Origin: JACRLV01 sp045863555
GTDB taxonomy: Bacteria > Planctomycetota > Phycisphaerae > UBA1845 > Fen-1342
Length of the DNA: 64,000 nucleotides
Assembly: GCA_045863555.1 (NCBI GenBank)
Contig: BTUU01000002.1
Coordinates: 248,001 to 312,000 of the forward strand
Direction: 5' to 3'
A program made the translations under genes and the position numbers. The notes beneath the pieces were generated by a model, which saw nothing but the letters and a program-made list of their open reading frames with translations, did no database searches and had not been told where the DNA came from. Positions 20,112 through 28,789 of this stretch are shown here, one piece after another (the first letter of the stretch is position 1; every line of letters begins with the position of its first letter).

Positions 20112-20797
20112 GCCCGCGTCCCCACCGGCGTCGCCGCACCCTCGGCCACGCGTCGAAGCTCCTGGAGCGTCCGCGTCGGATCCTCGGACTTGTAGATCAC
20201 GCTTCCGGCGACGAGGGTATCCGCGCCGGCCGCGACGACGAGGCCCGCCGTTTCGAGGTTGATTCCGCCGTCGACTTCAAGCCACTGGTGCGGGGCCAGG
20301 TGGCGCGCCAGCGTCTCGATCTTCGGGAGCGTCTCGTGCATGAAGCGCTGGCCGCCGAAGCCGGGCCAGACCGTCATGACCAGCACGAGGTCGAGCTGCG
20401 GCAGGATCGGGAAAATCGCTTCGGCCGGCGTGGTCGGATTGAGGGCTGCGCCGACCTTCACGCCGAGGTCGCGGATCTGCTTCACGACGTCGAGGGGCCG
20501 GTCGACCGTTTCGATGTGGAAGGTGATCAGCCCCGAGCCGGCCTCGGCGAAGGCGGGGGCGTAACGGACCGGGTCGGCGATCATCAGGTGGGTGTCGAGG
20601 AGCAGCCGGGTCCTGGAACGGATCGACTCGACGATCGGGACACCGAAAGAGATGTTCGGGACGAAATGGCCGTCCATGACGTCGAGATGCAGCACGTCGG
20701 CGCCGGCGGCCTCCACCCGCGCGATCTCTTCGCCCAGGCGCGCGAAATCGGAGTTCAGGATGGAGGGTGCGATGCGGATCGCCTTTTTCGCGTTCAT
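20108..20797 (-). CDS. rpe: ribulose-phosphate 3-epimerase
   Basis: Interconverts ribulose-5-phosphate and xylulose-5-phosphate in the pentose phosphate or Calvin pathway. The 229 residues form a TIM barrel with APSILNSDFARL, LHLDVMDGHFVPNISFG (metal and catalytic residues), VLVMTVWPGFGGQRF, LEVDGGIN and ADTLVAGSVIYKS. It follows pgk by 30 bases and its end overlaps the degenerate phosphatase gene. Confidence 0.96.
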   Translation of the reverse strand: MNAKKAIRIAPSILNSDFARLGEEIARVEAAGADVLHLDVMDGHFVPNISFGVPIVESIRSRTRLLLDTHLMIADPVRYAPAFAEAGSGLITFHIETVDRPLDVVKQIRDLGVKVGAALNPTTPAEAIFPILPQLDLVLVMTVWPGFGGQRFMHETLPKIETLARHLAPHQWLEVDGGINLETAGLVVAAGADTLVAGSVIYKSEDPTRTLQELRRVAEGAATPVGTRA

Positions 20798-20827
20798 TCT
20801 GCGAACCCCCGGAAACCACTTCGCCCG

Positions 20828-22078
20828 CTAGGCGTCGTCGATCACTTCGACGGGCCCGAACTTCCTGCCCTCAAGGAACTCAAGCGACGCACCGCCGCCC
20901 GTGCTGATGTGCGTCATCTTGTCCGACAGGCCCGCCGCGTCGACCGCGGCCGCGCTGTCTCCGCCGCCGATGACCGAGATGGCGCCGCGGACCGTTGCCA
21001 CGGCGATCGCCTCGGCGACCGCAACCGTCCCCGCGTTGAAGGGTTCGGTCTCGAATGCGCCCATCGGGCCGTTCCAGACGACGGTGCCGGCCGTGCCCAG
21101 GATGCGGCGGTAGTTCTCGACCGTCCTCGGGCCGATATCGAGGCCCATCATGTCCGGCGGGAGTTCGCCGTCGATGGTTTTCGTCGGGACACCCGCCTTC
21201 AGCTCGGCGGCGGCGACCGAATCGACGGGGAGGACGAGCTTGCTCTGCGCCTCGGCGATCAGTTCACGCGCGAGATCGAGCTTGTCGCGCTCACACAGGC
21301 TCCGGCCGACGCTCTTGTCCTGCGCCGCCCAGAAGGTGTACGTCATCGCGCCGCCGACGAGCACCTGGTCGACCTTCTTGAGCAGAGCGCGGATCACGCC
21401 GATTTTGTCGCTGACCTTCGCGCCGCCCAGCACGGCCACAAACGGCCGTTTCGGGTGGTCGAGCGCCTGGCCGAGGTACTTCAGCTCCTTTTCGACCAGG
21501 AAACCGATCGCCCGCGTGCCCTTCGGCAGGAGCTGGGGCACGTCATACATGCTCACGTGCTTGCGGTGGCACGTCCCGAACGCGTCGTTGACGTACAGTT
21601 CACCCAGCGCGGCCAGCTGTTTGCCGAATCCGACGCGTTTCCCGTCCTGTTCCGGGGTCAGCTTGCCGTCGGGGTTCTTCTTGGCCTTGTCGACGATGTC
21701 CTCGGCTTTGTGGAACCGGAGGTTTTCGAGCAGGAGCACTTCGCCGTCCCGGAGCGACATCGCGGCCGCCGTCGCCTCTTCCCCGACGCACTCGGATACG
21801 AACTTGCAGGGCCGGCCGAGGAGTTTTTCGATCCGGGCCGCGACGGGGCGCAGGGAGAGCTTTGCATCCTCGTCCGGCTTGCCGGTCGGGCGGCCGAGAT
21901 GGCTCATGACGATTGCCCGGCCGCCGGCGTCGACGACGTGGCGCAGGGTCGGCAGGAACTGCGAGATTCGCCGGTCGTCGGTGATGTGCTGCGCGGGGTC
22001 GAGAGGGACATTCAGATCCGCACGAATGAGAACGCGCTTTCCGCGAAGGGGAAGGTCGGCTACTGATTTTTTGGCCAT
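20828..22078 (-). CDS. pgk: phosphoglycerate kinase
   Basis: Glycolytic and gluconeogenic ATP-generating kinase. At 416 residues, it shows RVLIRADLNVPLD, MSHLGRPTGKPD, LLENLRFHKAED, FVNDAFG-like YVNDAFGTCHRKH, AVLGGAKVSDKIGV, VWNGPMGAFE and SVIGGGDSAAAVDAAGL. It is the first gene of the rpe-accD run; a TAAAAT box lies 44 bases upstream. Confidence 0.97.
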   Translation of the reverse strand: MAKKSVADLPLRGKRVLIRADLNVPLDPAQHITDDRRISQFLPTLRHVVDAGGRAIVMSHLGRPTGKPDEDAKLSLRPVAARIEKLLGRPCKFVSECVGEEATAAAMSLRDGEVLLLENLRFHKAEDIVDKAKKNPDGKLTPEQDGKRVGFGKQLAALGELYVNDAFGTCHRKHVSMYDVPQLLPKGTRAIGFLVEKELKYLGQALDHPKRPFVAVLGGAKVSDKIGVIRALLKKVDQVLVGGAMTYTFWAAQDKSVGRSLCERDKLDLARELIAEAQSKLVLPVDSVAAAELKAGVPTKTIDGELPPDMMGLDIGPRTVENYRRILGTAGTVVWNGPMGAFETEPFNAGTVAVAEAIAVATVRGAISVIGGGDSAAAVDAAGLSDKMTHISTGGGASLEFLEGRKFGPVEVIDDA

Positions 22079-22121
22079 GGTCCACCGTTTCAGGGGGGCT
22101 GGAACCCACGAAAACAGTCGG

Positions 22122-22127
22122 ATTTTA
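22122..22127 (-). promoter_or_regulatory. candidate -10 box (TAAAAT) for pgk
   Basis: TAAAAT on the minus strand, 44 bases before the pgk ATG, in an otherwise GC-rich 183-base gap. No clear -35. Confidence 0.4.
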
Positions 22128-22261
22128 GCGGAAAACGGGGGCGCGGGCCACGCGGGGGCGGCGACCGGGTCCGGGGTGCGAGGGGCGTGGCGCGGCCGGC
22201 AGGGGATTCGTGCAGCTGGACCGGGGTTGCGACGCCGCGCTGGCCGATCGGGGACCGGCCG

Positions 22262-23341
22262 CTACTGGAAATCGGCGACGAGGTTGGCGTAATAGGTCGT
22301 GTCGAGGCGCTGGAAGTCGGGCCGGGGGATTGAATCGTATTCAAGCAGGACGCCGAATTTGATCTTCCAGATCTCGCTGGCAGCGATCGGGATGGTCACG
22401 GCGGCGTCGTTGGTGAGCCGATAGTCGTTCACGCTTTCGAGCGTGGGGTAGTAGGCGGTGTCGTTCGTGAATCGCAGCCAGGGCCGGATGTCGATGCGAT
22501 AGCCGGCGGCGAGCTGGAGAATGGCGTCGTCGCGGCGGGTGTCGTCCATGAAGACTTCGTGCTGGTAGCCAGCGCCGAGGGAGGTCTTCAGTTCGTGGGT
22601 CTCTTTCTTGAGCCAGTAGAAGCCGGGGCCGGTGAGGGCGACAAGGCGCAGATCGAGGTTTTCGAATTCGTCGTACTCGAGGTCGAGGCTGGCGAACCAG
22701 TAGAACCGCTGCGTGAGCAGATACTCGTAGTAGGCGCCGGCCTTGGCTTCCGCGGCGTTGCGGATGTCTCTGTCCTCGGCGTACTCGCCCGAGAGGTAGA
22801 ATTTCAGCAGGTCCTGCGAGCTTTTCTTCTGCGCGGTGAGCTTGCCGCGGGCGTTCATCAGATCCTTGTTGCCCTCCTTCATGAGCCAGCCGGCCTCGAC
22901 GGTGAGGCCCCACTTTCCGACGCGGGCTTCCACTTCCTTGCGCTGCGCGGCGACCTGCTCCTGCACCGCCTCGACTTCAGGGCTGACGCCGCCTTCGGGC
23001 CAGACGGCGGAGATGGCGGCGACGGGCACGTCGATGTCGCCGAAGGCCGTGTGCACCTGCACGCTGTCACTGGTTTCGGAGGCTTTGACCTGGCCGACGA
23101 AAACGTCGCCGGTGGAGGTGCCGACGTTGACTTTCGCATCGGAACTGATCGAGACGATCATCGCGGCGTCGATTTCGAGCTTCGCGTAGGCGGTGGTGAT
23201 CTTCAGGCGGCCATTTGAGAGGCGTTCGATGGTGCCGACGAGGCGGCTGCCGTCGTTGAGGACGATGACGTCGGCGGGGACCGTCGCGACGACGGATCCG
23301 AAGAGCGCCATCGCGACGATGAGGATTCGCGGGCTGATCAT
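22262..23341 (-). CDS. DUF481 (YdiY-like) outer membrane protein
   Basis: A 359-residue exported protein with a signal peptide (LIVAMALFGSVVATVPADV). After it comes a small domain of beta repeats (VIVLNDGSRLVGTIERLSNG, TSTGDVFVGQVK), a short coiled coil (EVEAVQEQVAAQRKEVEAR) and a C-terminal domain with the alternating aromatic pattern of DUF481, salt-induced outer membrane beta-barrel proteins: FYWFASLDLEYDEFENLDLR, SLGAGYQHEVF, YRIDIRPWLRFTND, ending in Phe-Gln. GGAG precedes the ATG. Function in the family is unclear. Confidence 0.82.
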   Translation of the reverse strand: MISPRILIVAMALFGSVVATVPADVIVLNDGSRLVGTIERLSNGRLKITTAYAKLEIDAAMIVSISSDAKVNVGTSTGDVFVGQVKASETSDSVQVHTAFGDIDVPVAAISAVWPEGGVSPEVEAVQEQVAAQRKEVEARVGKWGLTVEAGWLMKEGNKDLMNARGKLTAQKKSSQDLLKFYLSGEYAEDRDIRNAAEAKAGAYYEYLLTQRFYWFASLDLEYDEFENLDLRLVALTGPGFYWLKKETHELKTSLGAGYQHEVFMDDTRRDDAILQLAAGYRIDIRPWLRFTNDTAYYPTLESVNDYRLTNDAAVTIPIAASEIWKIKFGVLLEYDSIPRPDFQRLDTTYYANLVADFQ

Positions 23342-23543
23342 TCTGTTCTCCGGCCGACCCGCGCGACGACGATTCCCCCGGCGCGTCTGATGCGACGGAG
23401 AACGCGGGACCGGGCTTGTTCAGGGCACAACTCGCAAACGGCGGTGCGGACGAGCGTGCGGGACTGGATTCAGTGCAGCGCCGCGGCTGGGGCGGTGCTG
23501 CGGACCATTCGAAACCGAACCATAGCTGATGCGGCCGATCGTC

Positions 23544-24518
23544 TCAAGGCACGAGGAAGGAATCGGTGTGGACGATCGGACCGAGCGGCTCGTGGGCCTG
23601 CGGCATGTAGCCGTTGATGAAGCCGAGCGGATTCGTGATGTCGCGCGCGAGCGTGTAGATGTTGTCGTGGCCCGCGCCGGCGATCGGGCGTTTCTGAAAC
23701 TCGGCGTGACCGTCCGCGTAGCCGATGTTCTGGCCTTCGCCGCCGTGGTTGGGGCTGTTGAACGGTCGCCAGTCCTGCCATGGCGCGCGGAGCGCTTTCT
23801 GTGCGTCGCTCCAGTTCGGCGGGGCGAGGCCGGAGAGCTTGTCGCGGCGCGTGCGCGTGCCGGAAAGACCGGGGCCGCCGTCCGCGCAGTACGGTCCCTT
23901 GTCGGCGATGAGGGCGACGCGCACGTCGATTTTTTCGTTCGGTCTTGCGCTTCTGGGTTCGCGGCCGGCGGGGCCGAAGGGGAGTTGGGCGGCGTAGCTG
24001 AGCGTGTTGTAGCCGGAGAAGTCGAAGCGGTTGCGGCCGGGCATTGCGGGGGACTCGACGCCGTCGGCGGCATCGGGGCCGAAGTTTCGAAGGGCGTCCT
24101 CGGTGTCGCCTGAACTTGGGCAGATGAACTGCCCGGGCGTCGCGTATCCCTCGATGACGAGGCGGAAGAGCGCTCGGCTTGGATGGCTGAAACGCGGGCT
24201 GACGGAGGTTGAGGTTTCCTGTGAGATTCGGAGCGACTCGCTGGAGCCCATCGCGCCGACCCAGGTGACGCCGTGCGAGGCGGGGTCACGCGGATCTGAT
24301 GTCGTCTCGAAATAGTGCACGGGCATTCCACCATAGTCTTCGGCATAGATCGTCATGGCCTGCATGAGGCCGCGGAGATTTGAACTACAGGTCGCGCGCG
24401 GCGACAAGACGCGTGCGGGAAAGAGAAAACCAATGAAGATAATGAAGAGCACAACGGCTGCTGCGACGCAGAACACCTCAATCAATGTCAGGCCGCGTCG
24501 CCGGTTGTCGGGGCACAT
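23544..24518 (-). CDS. type IV prepilin-like protein with a D-G-H motif
   Basis: A 324-residue pseudopilin-type protein. The ATG at a GGGGG site is preferred to a TTG two codons upstream. The N-terminus RRRGLTLIEVF is a classic prepilin peptidase site, with Gly9 before the cut and Glu at mature position +5, followed by the hydrophobic helix VAAAVVLFIIFIGFLF. The globular part carries SHGVTWVGAMGSS, GRNRFDFSGYNTLSYAAQLP, YADGHAEF (the D-G-H signature common in planctomycete prepilins), RPIAGAGHDNIYTLA and GPIVHTDSFLVP. It is a tandem paralogue of the next gene. Probably a minor pseudopilin or surface fibre subunit. Confidence 0.85.
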   Translation of the reverse strand: MCPDNRRRGLTLIEVFCVAAAVVLFIIFIGFLFPARVLSPRATCSSNLRGLMQAMTIYAEDYGGMPVHYFETTSDPRDPASHGVTWVGAMGSSESLRISQETSTSVSPRFSHPSRALFRLVIEGYATPGQFICPSSGDTEDALRNFGPDAADGVESPAMPGRNRFDFSGYNTLSYAAQLPFGPAGREPRSARPNEKIDVRVALIADKGPYCADGGPGLSGTRTRRDKLSGLAPPNWSDAQKALRAPWQDWRPFNSPNHGGEGQNIGYADGHAEFQKRPIAGAGHDNIYTLARDITNPLGFINGYMPQAHEPLGPIVHTDSFLVP

Positions 24519-24539
24519 TCGCAAACCCCCGGAGTGCGA

Positions 24540-25511
24540 TTATGGCACGATGTATGAGTCCGTATTCGAAATCGGACCGATCGGTTCATCTGCCTTCGGG
24601 ATCATGCCGTTGATGAAGGCGAGCTTGTCGCCGGCGTCCGGCGCGAGCGTGTAGATGTTGTCGTGGTTCACGCCCGCGATCGGGCGCTTCTCGCGCGAGA
24701 CGTGGCCGTCGAGGAACGCGATGTTCTGGTATTCGCCATTGTGGTTGCGGCTGTTGTATGGCCGCCAGTCGCGGGGGCCCGATTCGGCGGCCGCCTTCGC
24801 GTCGCGCCAGTTCGGCGTTGGCGCGCCGGAGAGCCGGTCGCGCACCGTCCGCGTGCCCGTCAGGCCGCCGCCGCCCGCCTGCGTGTACGGTCCCTTGTCG
24901 GCGAGCATCGCCATCCGCACGTCGAGCTTCGTGCTCGGCTGCGCCCTGGGGCCGAACGGCAACTGATAGCCATAACTCAGGGACGTGTATCCGGCGAAGT
25001 CAAACCGGTTTCGCCCCGGCTGCGCGGCCTGCTGATCGACGCCGCCGCCCGCGTCCGAGCCATAGTTGCGGAGCATGTCCTCGGTATCTTCCGTCGATGG
25101 ACAAATGAACATCCCCGGCGTGGATTGGCCGCCGATGATCAGCAGGAAGAGCGACCGGCTCGGATGGCCGCGCTTCGGGCTCGTGTCTTTCGACGTTCCC
25201 TGCGTGATGCGAAGCGAGTCGCTGGAACCCATCGACCCGACCCACGTCACGCCGTGCGAGGCCGGATTGTCCACGTTGAGCGTCGTCTCGAAATAATGAC
25301 GGGTGAAGGCTTCCTCGTTATCGCTTGCATAGATGTGCTGGCCCATCATGACGCCCTTGAGGTTGGACATGCAGACGGTGGCCCGGGCCTGTTTCCGCGC
25401 CTGCGCGAGCGACGGCAGCAGGATTGCAACCAGCACGAGCAGCGCGATCAGGAACCAGAGCAGGTCATTGATATCTGCAAACGCCCGGCGGTGGTGGTGC
25501 GAGGTGGACAT
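24540..25511 (-). CDS. prepilin-like paralogue with a degenerate leader
   Basis: A 323-residue paralogue of the gene just downstream; the pair share SHGVTWVGSMGSSDSLRI, GRNRFDFAGYTSLSYGYQLP, DGHVSREKRPIAG, HDNIYTLAPD and GPISNTDSYIVP. I start at the ATG after GGGAG. Instead of the canonical G-F-T-L-I-E leader it has HHHRRAFADINDLLWFLIAL: mature position +5 would be Asn, not Glu, and the residue before the cut Ala, not Gly. The hydrophobic helix remains (LLWFLIALLVLVAILLPSL). It may be anchored rather than processed, or processed inefficiently. Confidence 0.82.
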   Translation of the reverse strand: MSTSHHHRRAFADINDLLWFLIALLVLVAILLPSLAQARKQARATVCMSNLKGVMMGQHIYASDNEEAFTRHYFETTLNVDNPASHGVTWVGSMGSSDSLRITQGTSKDTSPKRGHPSRSLFLLIIGGQSTPGMFICPSTEDTEDMLRNYGSDAGGGVDQQAAQPGRNRFDFAGYTSLSYGYQLPFGPRAQPSTKLDVRMAMLADKGPYTQAGGGGLTGTRTVRDRLSGAPTPNWRDAKAAAESGPRDWRPYNSRNHNGEYQNIAFLDGHVSREKRPIAGVNHDNIYTLAPDAGDKLAFINGMIPKADEPIGPISNTDSYIVP

Positions 25512-25661
25512 GGCGCGGTCTCCCGGAGCGCTCCTGCTGCCGCGGCGGCGCCGGCGAAGCCCATTCGCTTTTCGGACAACCGGGCCGTGCGGCGGGCATC
25601 GACTCCACGAGGAAAGAGTACCGCGAACGACTCCTGCGCAACACTGCGGCCGTGAATCCGC

Positions 25662-25667
25662 TACGAT
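25662..25667 (+). promoter_or_regulatory. candidate -10 box (TACGAT)
   Basis: TACGAT 34 bases before the ATG of the CBM9-like gene. Similar TA-NNAT hexamers followed by CCC recur upstream of neighbouring genes. Confidence 0.3.
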
Positions 25668-25701
25668 CCCGCGTTGAATCGCCGTCCGGAAGGGGCCCCT
25701 G

Positions 25702-26367
25702 ATGCTCGACCTCGTTCCCCGCTGCGCGCTGCTCCGGTTCGAAGTGCCCATTCACTTCATCGCCCGCTCGCCGCGCATCGACGGGAACCTGACGGGCTGG
25801 ACCGACCAGTACACGCTGCCGGCGCTCAGTTCGCTGGAGGTCGCGGCGTCCGAGCGGCCCTTTGCGACAGTCCGGCTGGCCTGGAACGACGATGGGCTGT
25901 TTGCCGCGTTTGAGGTCACGGGCCGGCGCGGCCTTCCGCACTGCGAGACGGATCACTGGTGGAAATACGACGGCGTCCGCCTGCTGATCGACACGCGCGA
26001 TGCGCGGGAGAACAAGCGCGCCACCCGTTTCTGCCATTTCTTCTATTTCCTCCCGACCGGCAAGGCGGGGCGAAGCGCCGAGCCCATCGCCGGGACGCAC
26101 AAGATGAGCCGGGCGAAGGAACCGCCTCCGGCCGTCGATCTTTCGAAGATCCGTGTCGCCTCCCATGTCACGCGCGGCGGCTACACCCTCGAAGCGGCGA
26201 TTCCGGCGGAGTGTCTGAACGGCTGGGACCCGGCCGAGCATCCGCGCATTGGCGTCTGCTACAAGGTCCGCGATACGCAACTTGGGAACCAGTTCTTCTC
26301 GGCGACGGACGATATGGGCTGGAACGCCGATCCGAGCACGTGGGCGACGGGGGTGCTGGTGAGGTGA
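25702..26367 (+). CDS. CBM9-like (DOMON-type) carbohydrate-binding protein
   Basis: A 221-residue protein without a clear signal peptide, starting at an ATG after AAGGGG. The pattern SPRIDGNLTGWTD, VRLAWNDDGLFAAFEV, YDGVRLLIDTRDARENKRAT, YTLEAAIPAECLNGWD and IGVCYKVRD follows the carbohydrate-binding family 9 beta-sandwich found at the ends of glycoside hydrolases and cytochromes. No catalytic domain is attached. The same fold occurs at the C-terminus of the large lipoprotein at 36105-38999. Its 3' end runs almost directly into the heptamer arrays. Confidence 0.75.
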   Translation: MLDLVPRCALLRFEVPIHFIARSPRIDGNLTGWTDQYTLPALSSLEVAASERPFATVRLAWNDDGLFAAFEVTGRRGLPHCETDHWWKYDGVRLLIDTRDARENKRATRFCHFFYFLPTGKAGRSAEPIAGTHKMSRAKEPPPAVDLSKIRVASHVTRGGYTLEAAIPAECLNGWDPAEHPRIGVCYKVRDTQLGNQFFSATDDMGWNADPSTWATGVLVR

Positions 26368-26374
26368 AAAGGAT

Positions 26375-26409
26375 GAATGCAGAATGAAGAATGCAGAATG
26401 CAGAACGAA
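26375..26409. repeat. heptamer array, GAATGCA type
   Basis: Five consecutive 7-bp units on the plus strand: GAATGCA, GAATGAA, GAATGCA, GAATGCA, GAACGAA. It starts eight bases after the CBM9-like gene's stop codon. Confidence 0.9.
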
Positions 26410-26420
26410 AATTCGCCTCT

Positions 26421-26497
26421 GAACTCTGAACTCTGAACTCCGAACTCTGAACTCTGAACTCCGAACTCCGAACTCCGAATTCCGAACCCTGAACGCC
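26421..26497. repeat. heptamer array, GAACTCT/GAACTCC type
   Basis: Eleven consecutive 7-bp units, GAACTCT or GAACTCC, with the last three degenerate (GAATTCC, GAACCCT, GAACGCC). It lies 11 bases after the GAATGCA array. Confidence 0.92.
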
Positions 26498-26502
26498 GGA
26501 CG

Positions 26503-27492
26503 CTACTGTGCACTGTCCACTGTGCACTGTGCACTCACGCCCGCTCCGCCGAGTTCGCGAAGCAGCACGGCGTGATCGACGCGGGCGAATTCCAGTTCGC
26601 TCGGATTCGCGTACTCCATGTTGGAGCAGAAGCCGGCGCGGATTCCGAGTTCGCGCAGGATTCCGAGCGTCACCAGTGAGTAGGAATTGCAGGGGTGGGC
26701 CATCGCGACGGGGGAAACGCCGGTCAATCGTTGCAGCGTTGCGGCGTTCGCCTGGTATTCCCGGCGCTGCTCGTCCGGCGCGAGCTTCGCGAGCCGCATC
26801 GGGTGCGTGTGCGAGTGCAGGCCGAGGATATGCCCCCGGCGGTGGAGACGGAGCAGTTCGTCACGGCCCATGTAGACTTCGCGGCCGATGCGCTCCGGAT
26901 CAGCCTGGAGACTGGCCATCAGTGCGAGCATCAGTTCGTCATACTGGGCGGGGGTGAGCACTTCGTCGCGGATGTAGCGGAAGCGCCGGTCCGAATCGCT
27001 ATAGAAGCTGAAGGCGGCGAGGAATGTCTTGGCGTTGAACCCGGTCAGGGACTCGGCGACCGCTTTTGCGTGCACGGACCGGCGGATGGCCCAGAGGAAC
27101 GCGTCGTAGAAATCTTCAATCGTGTCGAAGTACTGCTCGCGAAAGGCGCGGTAGATCTCGAAGCGCGGGGGCGGACCCTCCAGTCCGCAGGTCGCGATGA
27201 ACCAGAACGCGCGGATGCCCGCCTGCTCGAGCACGGGCGCGGCGACATCGAACTGGCAGCGCAGGTTGTCGTCGAACGTCAGGCAGACGTCGGTGGAGCC
27301 GAGCCGTCCCTGCTCCAGCCGATCGAGCCACTGGTCCGCCGAAATCAGGCGTGACCCGAAGCGGCTGATGATCCGCTCCAGCGCCTCGGCGTCGATCGAG
27401 CCCTGCTGGGGCGCGTGATCCTCGCCGTGGAACTGGTGGAACATGACCCCGTGCGGGAACGATACGGCCCCGGGCGTCCGTGCCGGCTGCAT
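26503..27492 (-). CDS. polysaccharide deacetylase family protein
   Basis: NodB-homology metal-dependent deacetylase, removing acetyl groups from a polymer or glycan. The protein starts at the second of two nearby ATGs, spaced seven bases from GGAGG, and is 329 residues long. Motif 1 is DVCLTFDDNLRCQFD (catalytic Asp and metal Asp) and motif 2 is LGLHSHTHPMRLAKL (H-x3-H). HPCNSYS and ILRELGIRAGFCS are like later motifs. The last nine or so residues (SAQCTVDSAQ) are encoded by a heptamer array and are probably not ancestral. Substrate unknown. Confidence 0.85.
   Translation of the reverse strand: MQPARTPGAVSFPHGVMFHQFHGEDHAPQQGSIDAEALERIISRFGSRLISADQWLDRLEQGRLGSTDVCLTFDDNLRCQFDVAAPVLEQAGIRAFWFIATCGLEGPPPRFEIYRAFREQYFDTIEDFYDAFLWAIRRSVHAKAVAESLTGFNAKTFLAAFSFYSDSDRRFRYIRDEVLTPAQYDELMLALMASLQADPERIGREVYMGRDELLRLHRRGHILGLHSHTHPMRLAKLAPDEQRREYQANAATLQRLTGVSPVAMAHPCNSYSLVTLGILRELGIRAGFCSNMEYANPSELEFARVDHAVLLRELGGAGVSAQCTVDSAQ
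26505..26532. repeat. heptamer array, ACTGTGC type, overlapping a 3' coding end
   Basis: Four 7-bp units: ACTGTGC, ACTGTCC, ACTGTGC, ACTGTGC. On the minus strand it encodes the last residues and part of the stop codon of the polysaccharide deacetylase. Confidence 0.9.
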
Positions 27493-27621
27493 GCGCATAC
27501 CTCCATGCGATTTTCGGCGTCCCGGCGATCCCCCCTTGAGGCCGGCCGGTCGATGCAGCGGATTGTGCCCGAAACGGGGCCGCGGCGGAAGAGAAAACCG
27601 TGCGGCCGCGCCCGAAATCGC

Positions 27622-27627
27622 TAGAAT
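27622..27627 (+). promoter_or_regulatory. candidate -10 box (TAGAAT)
   Basis: TAGAAT followed by CCC, 46 bases before the GTG of the glycosylasparaginase gene. Confidence 0.35.
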
Positions 27628-27673
27628 CCCGTTCTTCGGTCGAATCGACACGTTTCAGCAAAGGGAGCCGCCC

Positions 27674-28723
27674 GTGCCCATCACCCGTCGTGATTTCGTG
27701 TGCAGTTCCGCGCTGATCGCCGCGGCCGGTGTCGTGGAGGGTGCGCCGCTGCCGGCCGGCGAGGCACTCGGTTCCGCGAAAGGGCCGATCGTCATCTCCA
27801 GCCTCAACGGCGAACGGAGCTGCGCGGAGGCGGTGAAGCGGATCGGCGAGGGCGTGCATCCGCTCGACGCGGTCGTCGCGGGGATCAACATCGTCGAGAA
27901 CGATCCCAATGACGATTCCGTCGGCTACGGGGGGCTGCCGAACGAGGAGGGGGTGGTCTCGCTCGATTCGTGCGTGATGGACGGGCCGACGGGCAAGGGC
28001 GGGGCGGTCGCGTGCATCGAGAAGATCAAGAATCCATCGAGCGTGGCGGTGCTGGTGATGCGGCGCACGGACCACGTGCTGATCGTCGGCGACGGGGCGC
28101 GGCGTTTTGCCGTCGCGCACGGCTTTCCCGAGGAGAATCTGCTCACGGAGGCGTCGCGCAAGAAATGGCTGGAGTGGCGGGAAAGCCACAGCGACACCGA
28201 CGACTGGCTCGGCCCGGAGAAGGGCGCGAAGAAAACGACGTGGATCCGCCGGCCGGGCGTGAACTGGACGACGGGCACGATCACGTGCATGGCGCTGCAC
28301 GACGGCAATCTCTACGGGTGCACTTCGACTTCGGGGCTCAGCTACAAAATCCCCGGGCGCGTCGGCGACTCGCCGATTCTCGGCGCGGGGCTGTTCGTCG
28401 ATAACGAGGTCGGCGCGTGCGGGTCGACCGGGCGCGGCGAGGCGAATCTCCAGAACTGCTCGTCATTCCTCGCGGTCGAGCTGATGCGGCAGGGCCGCAC
28501 GCCGGCCGAGGCCTGCCGGGAGGTGTTGAAGCGGATCGCCGGGCGATGCGAGCCGCGGCTGCGGGACGCGAAGGGTGCGCCGGATTTCGGCCTGACGTTC
28601 TACGCGATCCGCAAGGACGGCGAATTCGGCGGCGCGACGATGCGCGAGCGTTCGAAAATGGCCGTGAATGTCGCCGGTACGCCGCAGGTCGTCGAGCTGG
28701 AGCCGCTTTTCGCGAAGTCGTAA
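27674..28723 (+). CDS. Tat-exported glycosylasparaginase (N4-(beta-N-acetylglucosaminyl)-L-asparaginase family)
   Basis: N-terminal-nucleophile hydrolase that cleaves the GlcNAc-Asn bond of glycoproteins or related asparagine amides. The GTG start after AAGGGAG gives 349 residues beginning PITRRDFVCSSALIAAAGVV, a twin-arginine signal. The protein has AVVAGINIVENDP, YGGLPNEEGVVSLD and the autocleavage site TTGTITCMAL, with Thr202 as likely nucleophile. GRVGDSPILGAGLFVDNEV and GACGSTGRGE are the conserved substrate loop. The motif before the nucleophile is T-T-G where many homologues have H-D or G-D. Exported folded, it probably processes glycosylated Asn in the periplasm. Confidence 0.9.
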   Translation: MPITRRDFVCSSALIAAAGVVEGAPLPAGEALGSAKGPIVISSLNGERSCAEAVKRIGEGVHPLDAVVAGINIVENDPNDDSVGYGGLPNEEGVVSLDSCVMDGPTGKGGAVACIEKIKNPSSVAVLVMRRTDHVLIVGDGARRFAVAHGFPEENLLTEASRKKWLEWRESHSDTDDWLGPEKGAKKTTWIRRPGVNWTTGTITCMALHDGNLYGCTSTSGLSYKIPGRVGDSPILGAGLFVDNEVGACGSTGRGEANLQNCSSFLAVELMRQGRTPAEACREVLKRIAGRCEPRLRDAKGAPDFGLTFYAIRKDGEFGGATMRERSKMAVNVAGTPQVVELEPLFAKS

Positions 28724-28757
28724 GCACCCCGATCGTTGCCTCCCGGCCCGCCGCGCG

Positions 28758-28763
28758 GATAAT
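28758..28763 (+). promoter_or_regulatory. candidate -10 box (GATAAT) for pheT
   Basis: GATAAT followed by CCC, 26 bases before the pheT ATG. Confidence 0.35.
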
Positions 28764-28789
28764 CCCGGGATTGTCCGGAGACCCGTGCG

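Noticed and set aside
26375..26532. Heptamer arrays as a CRISPR array
   Set aside because: Units are 7 bp, adjacent with no spacers, and no cas genes are present.
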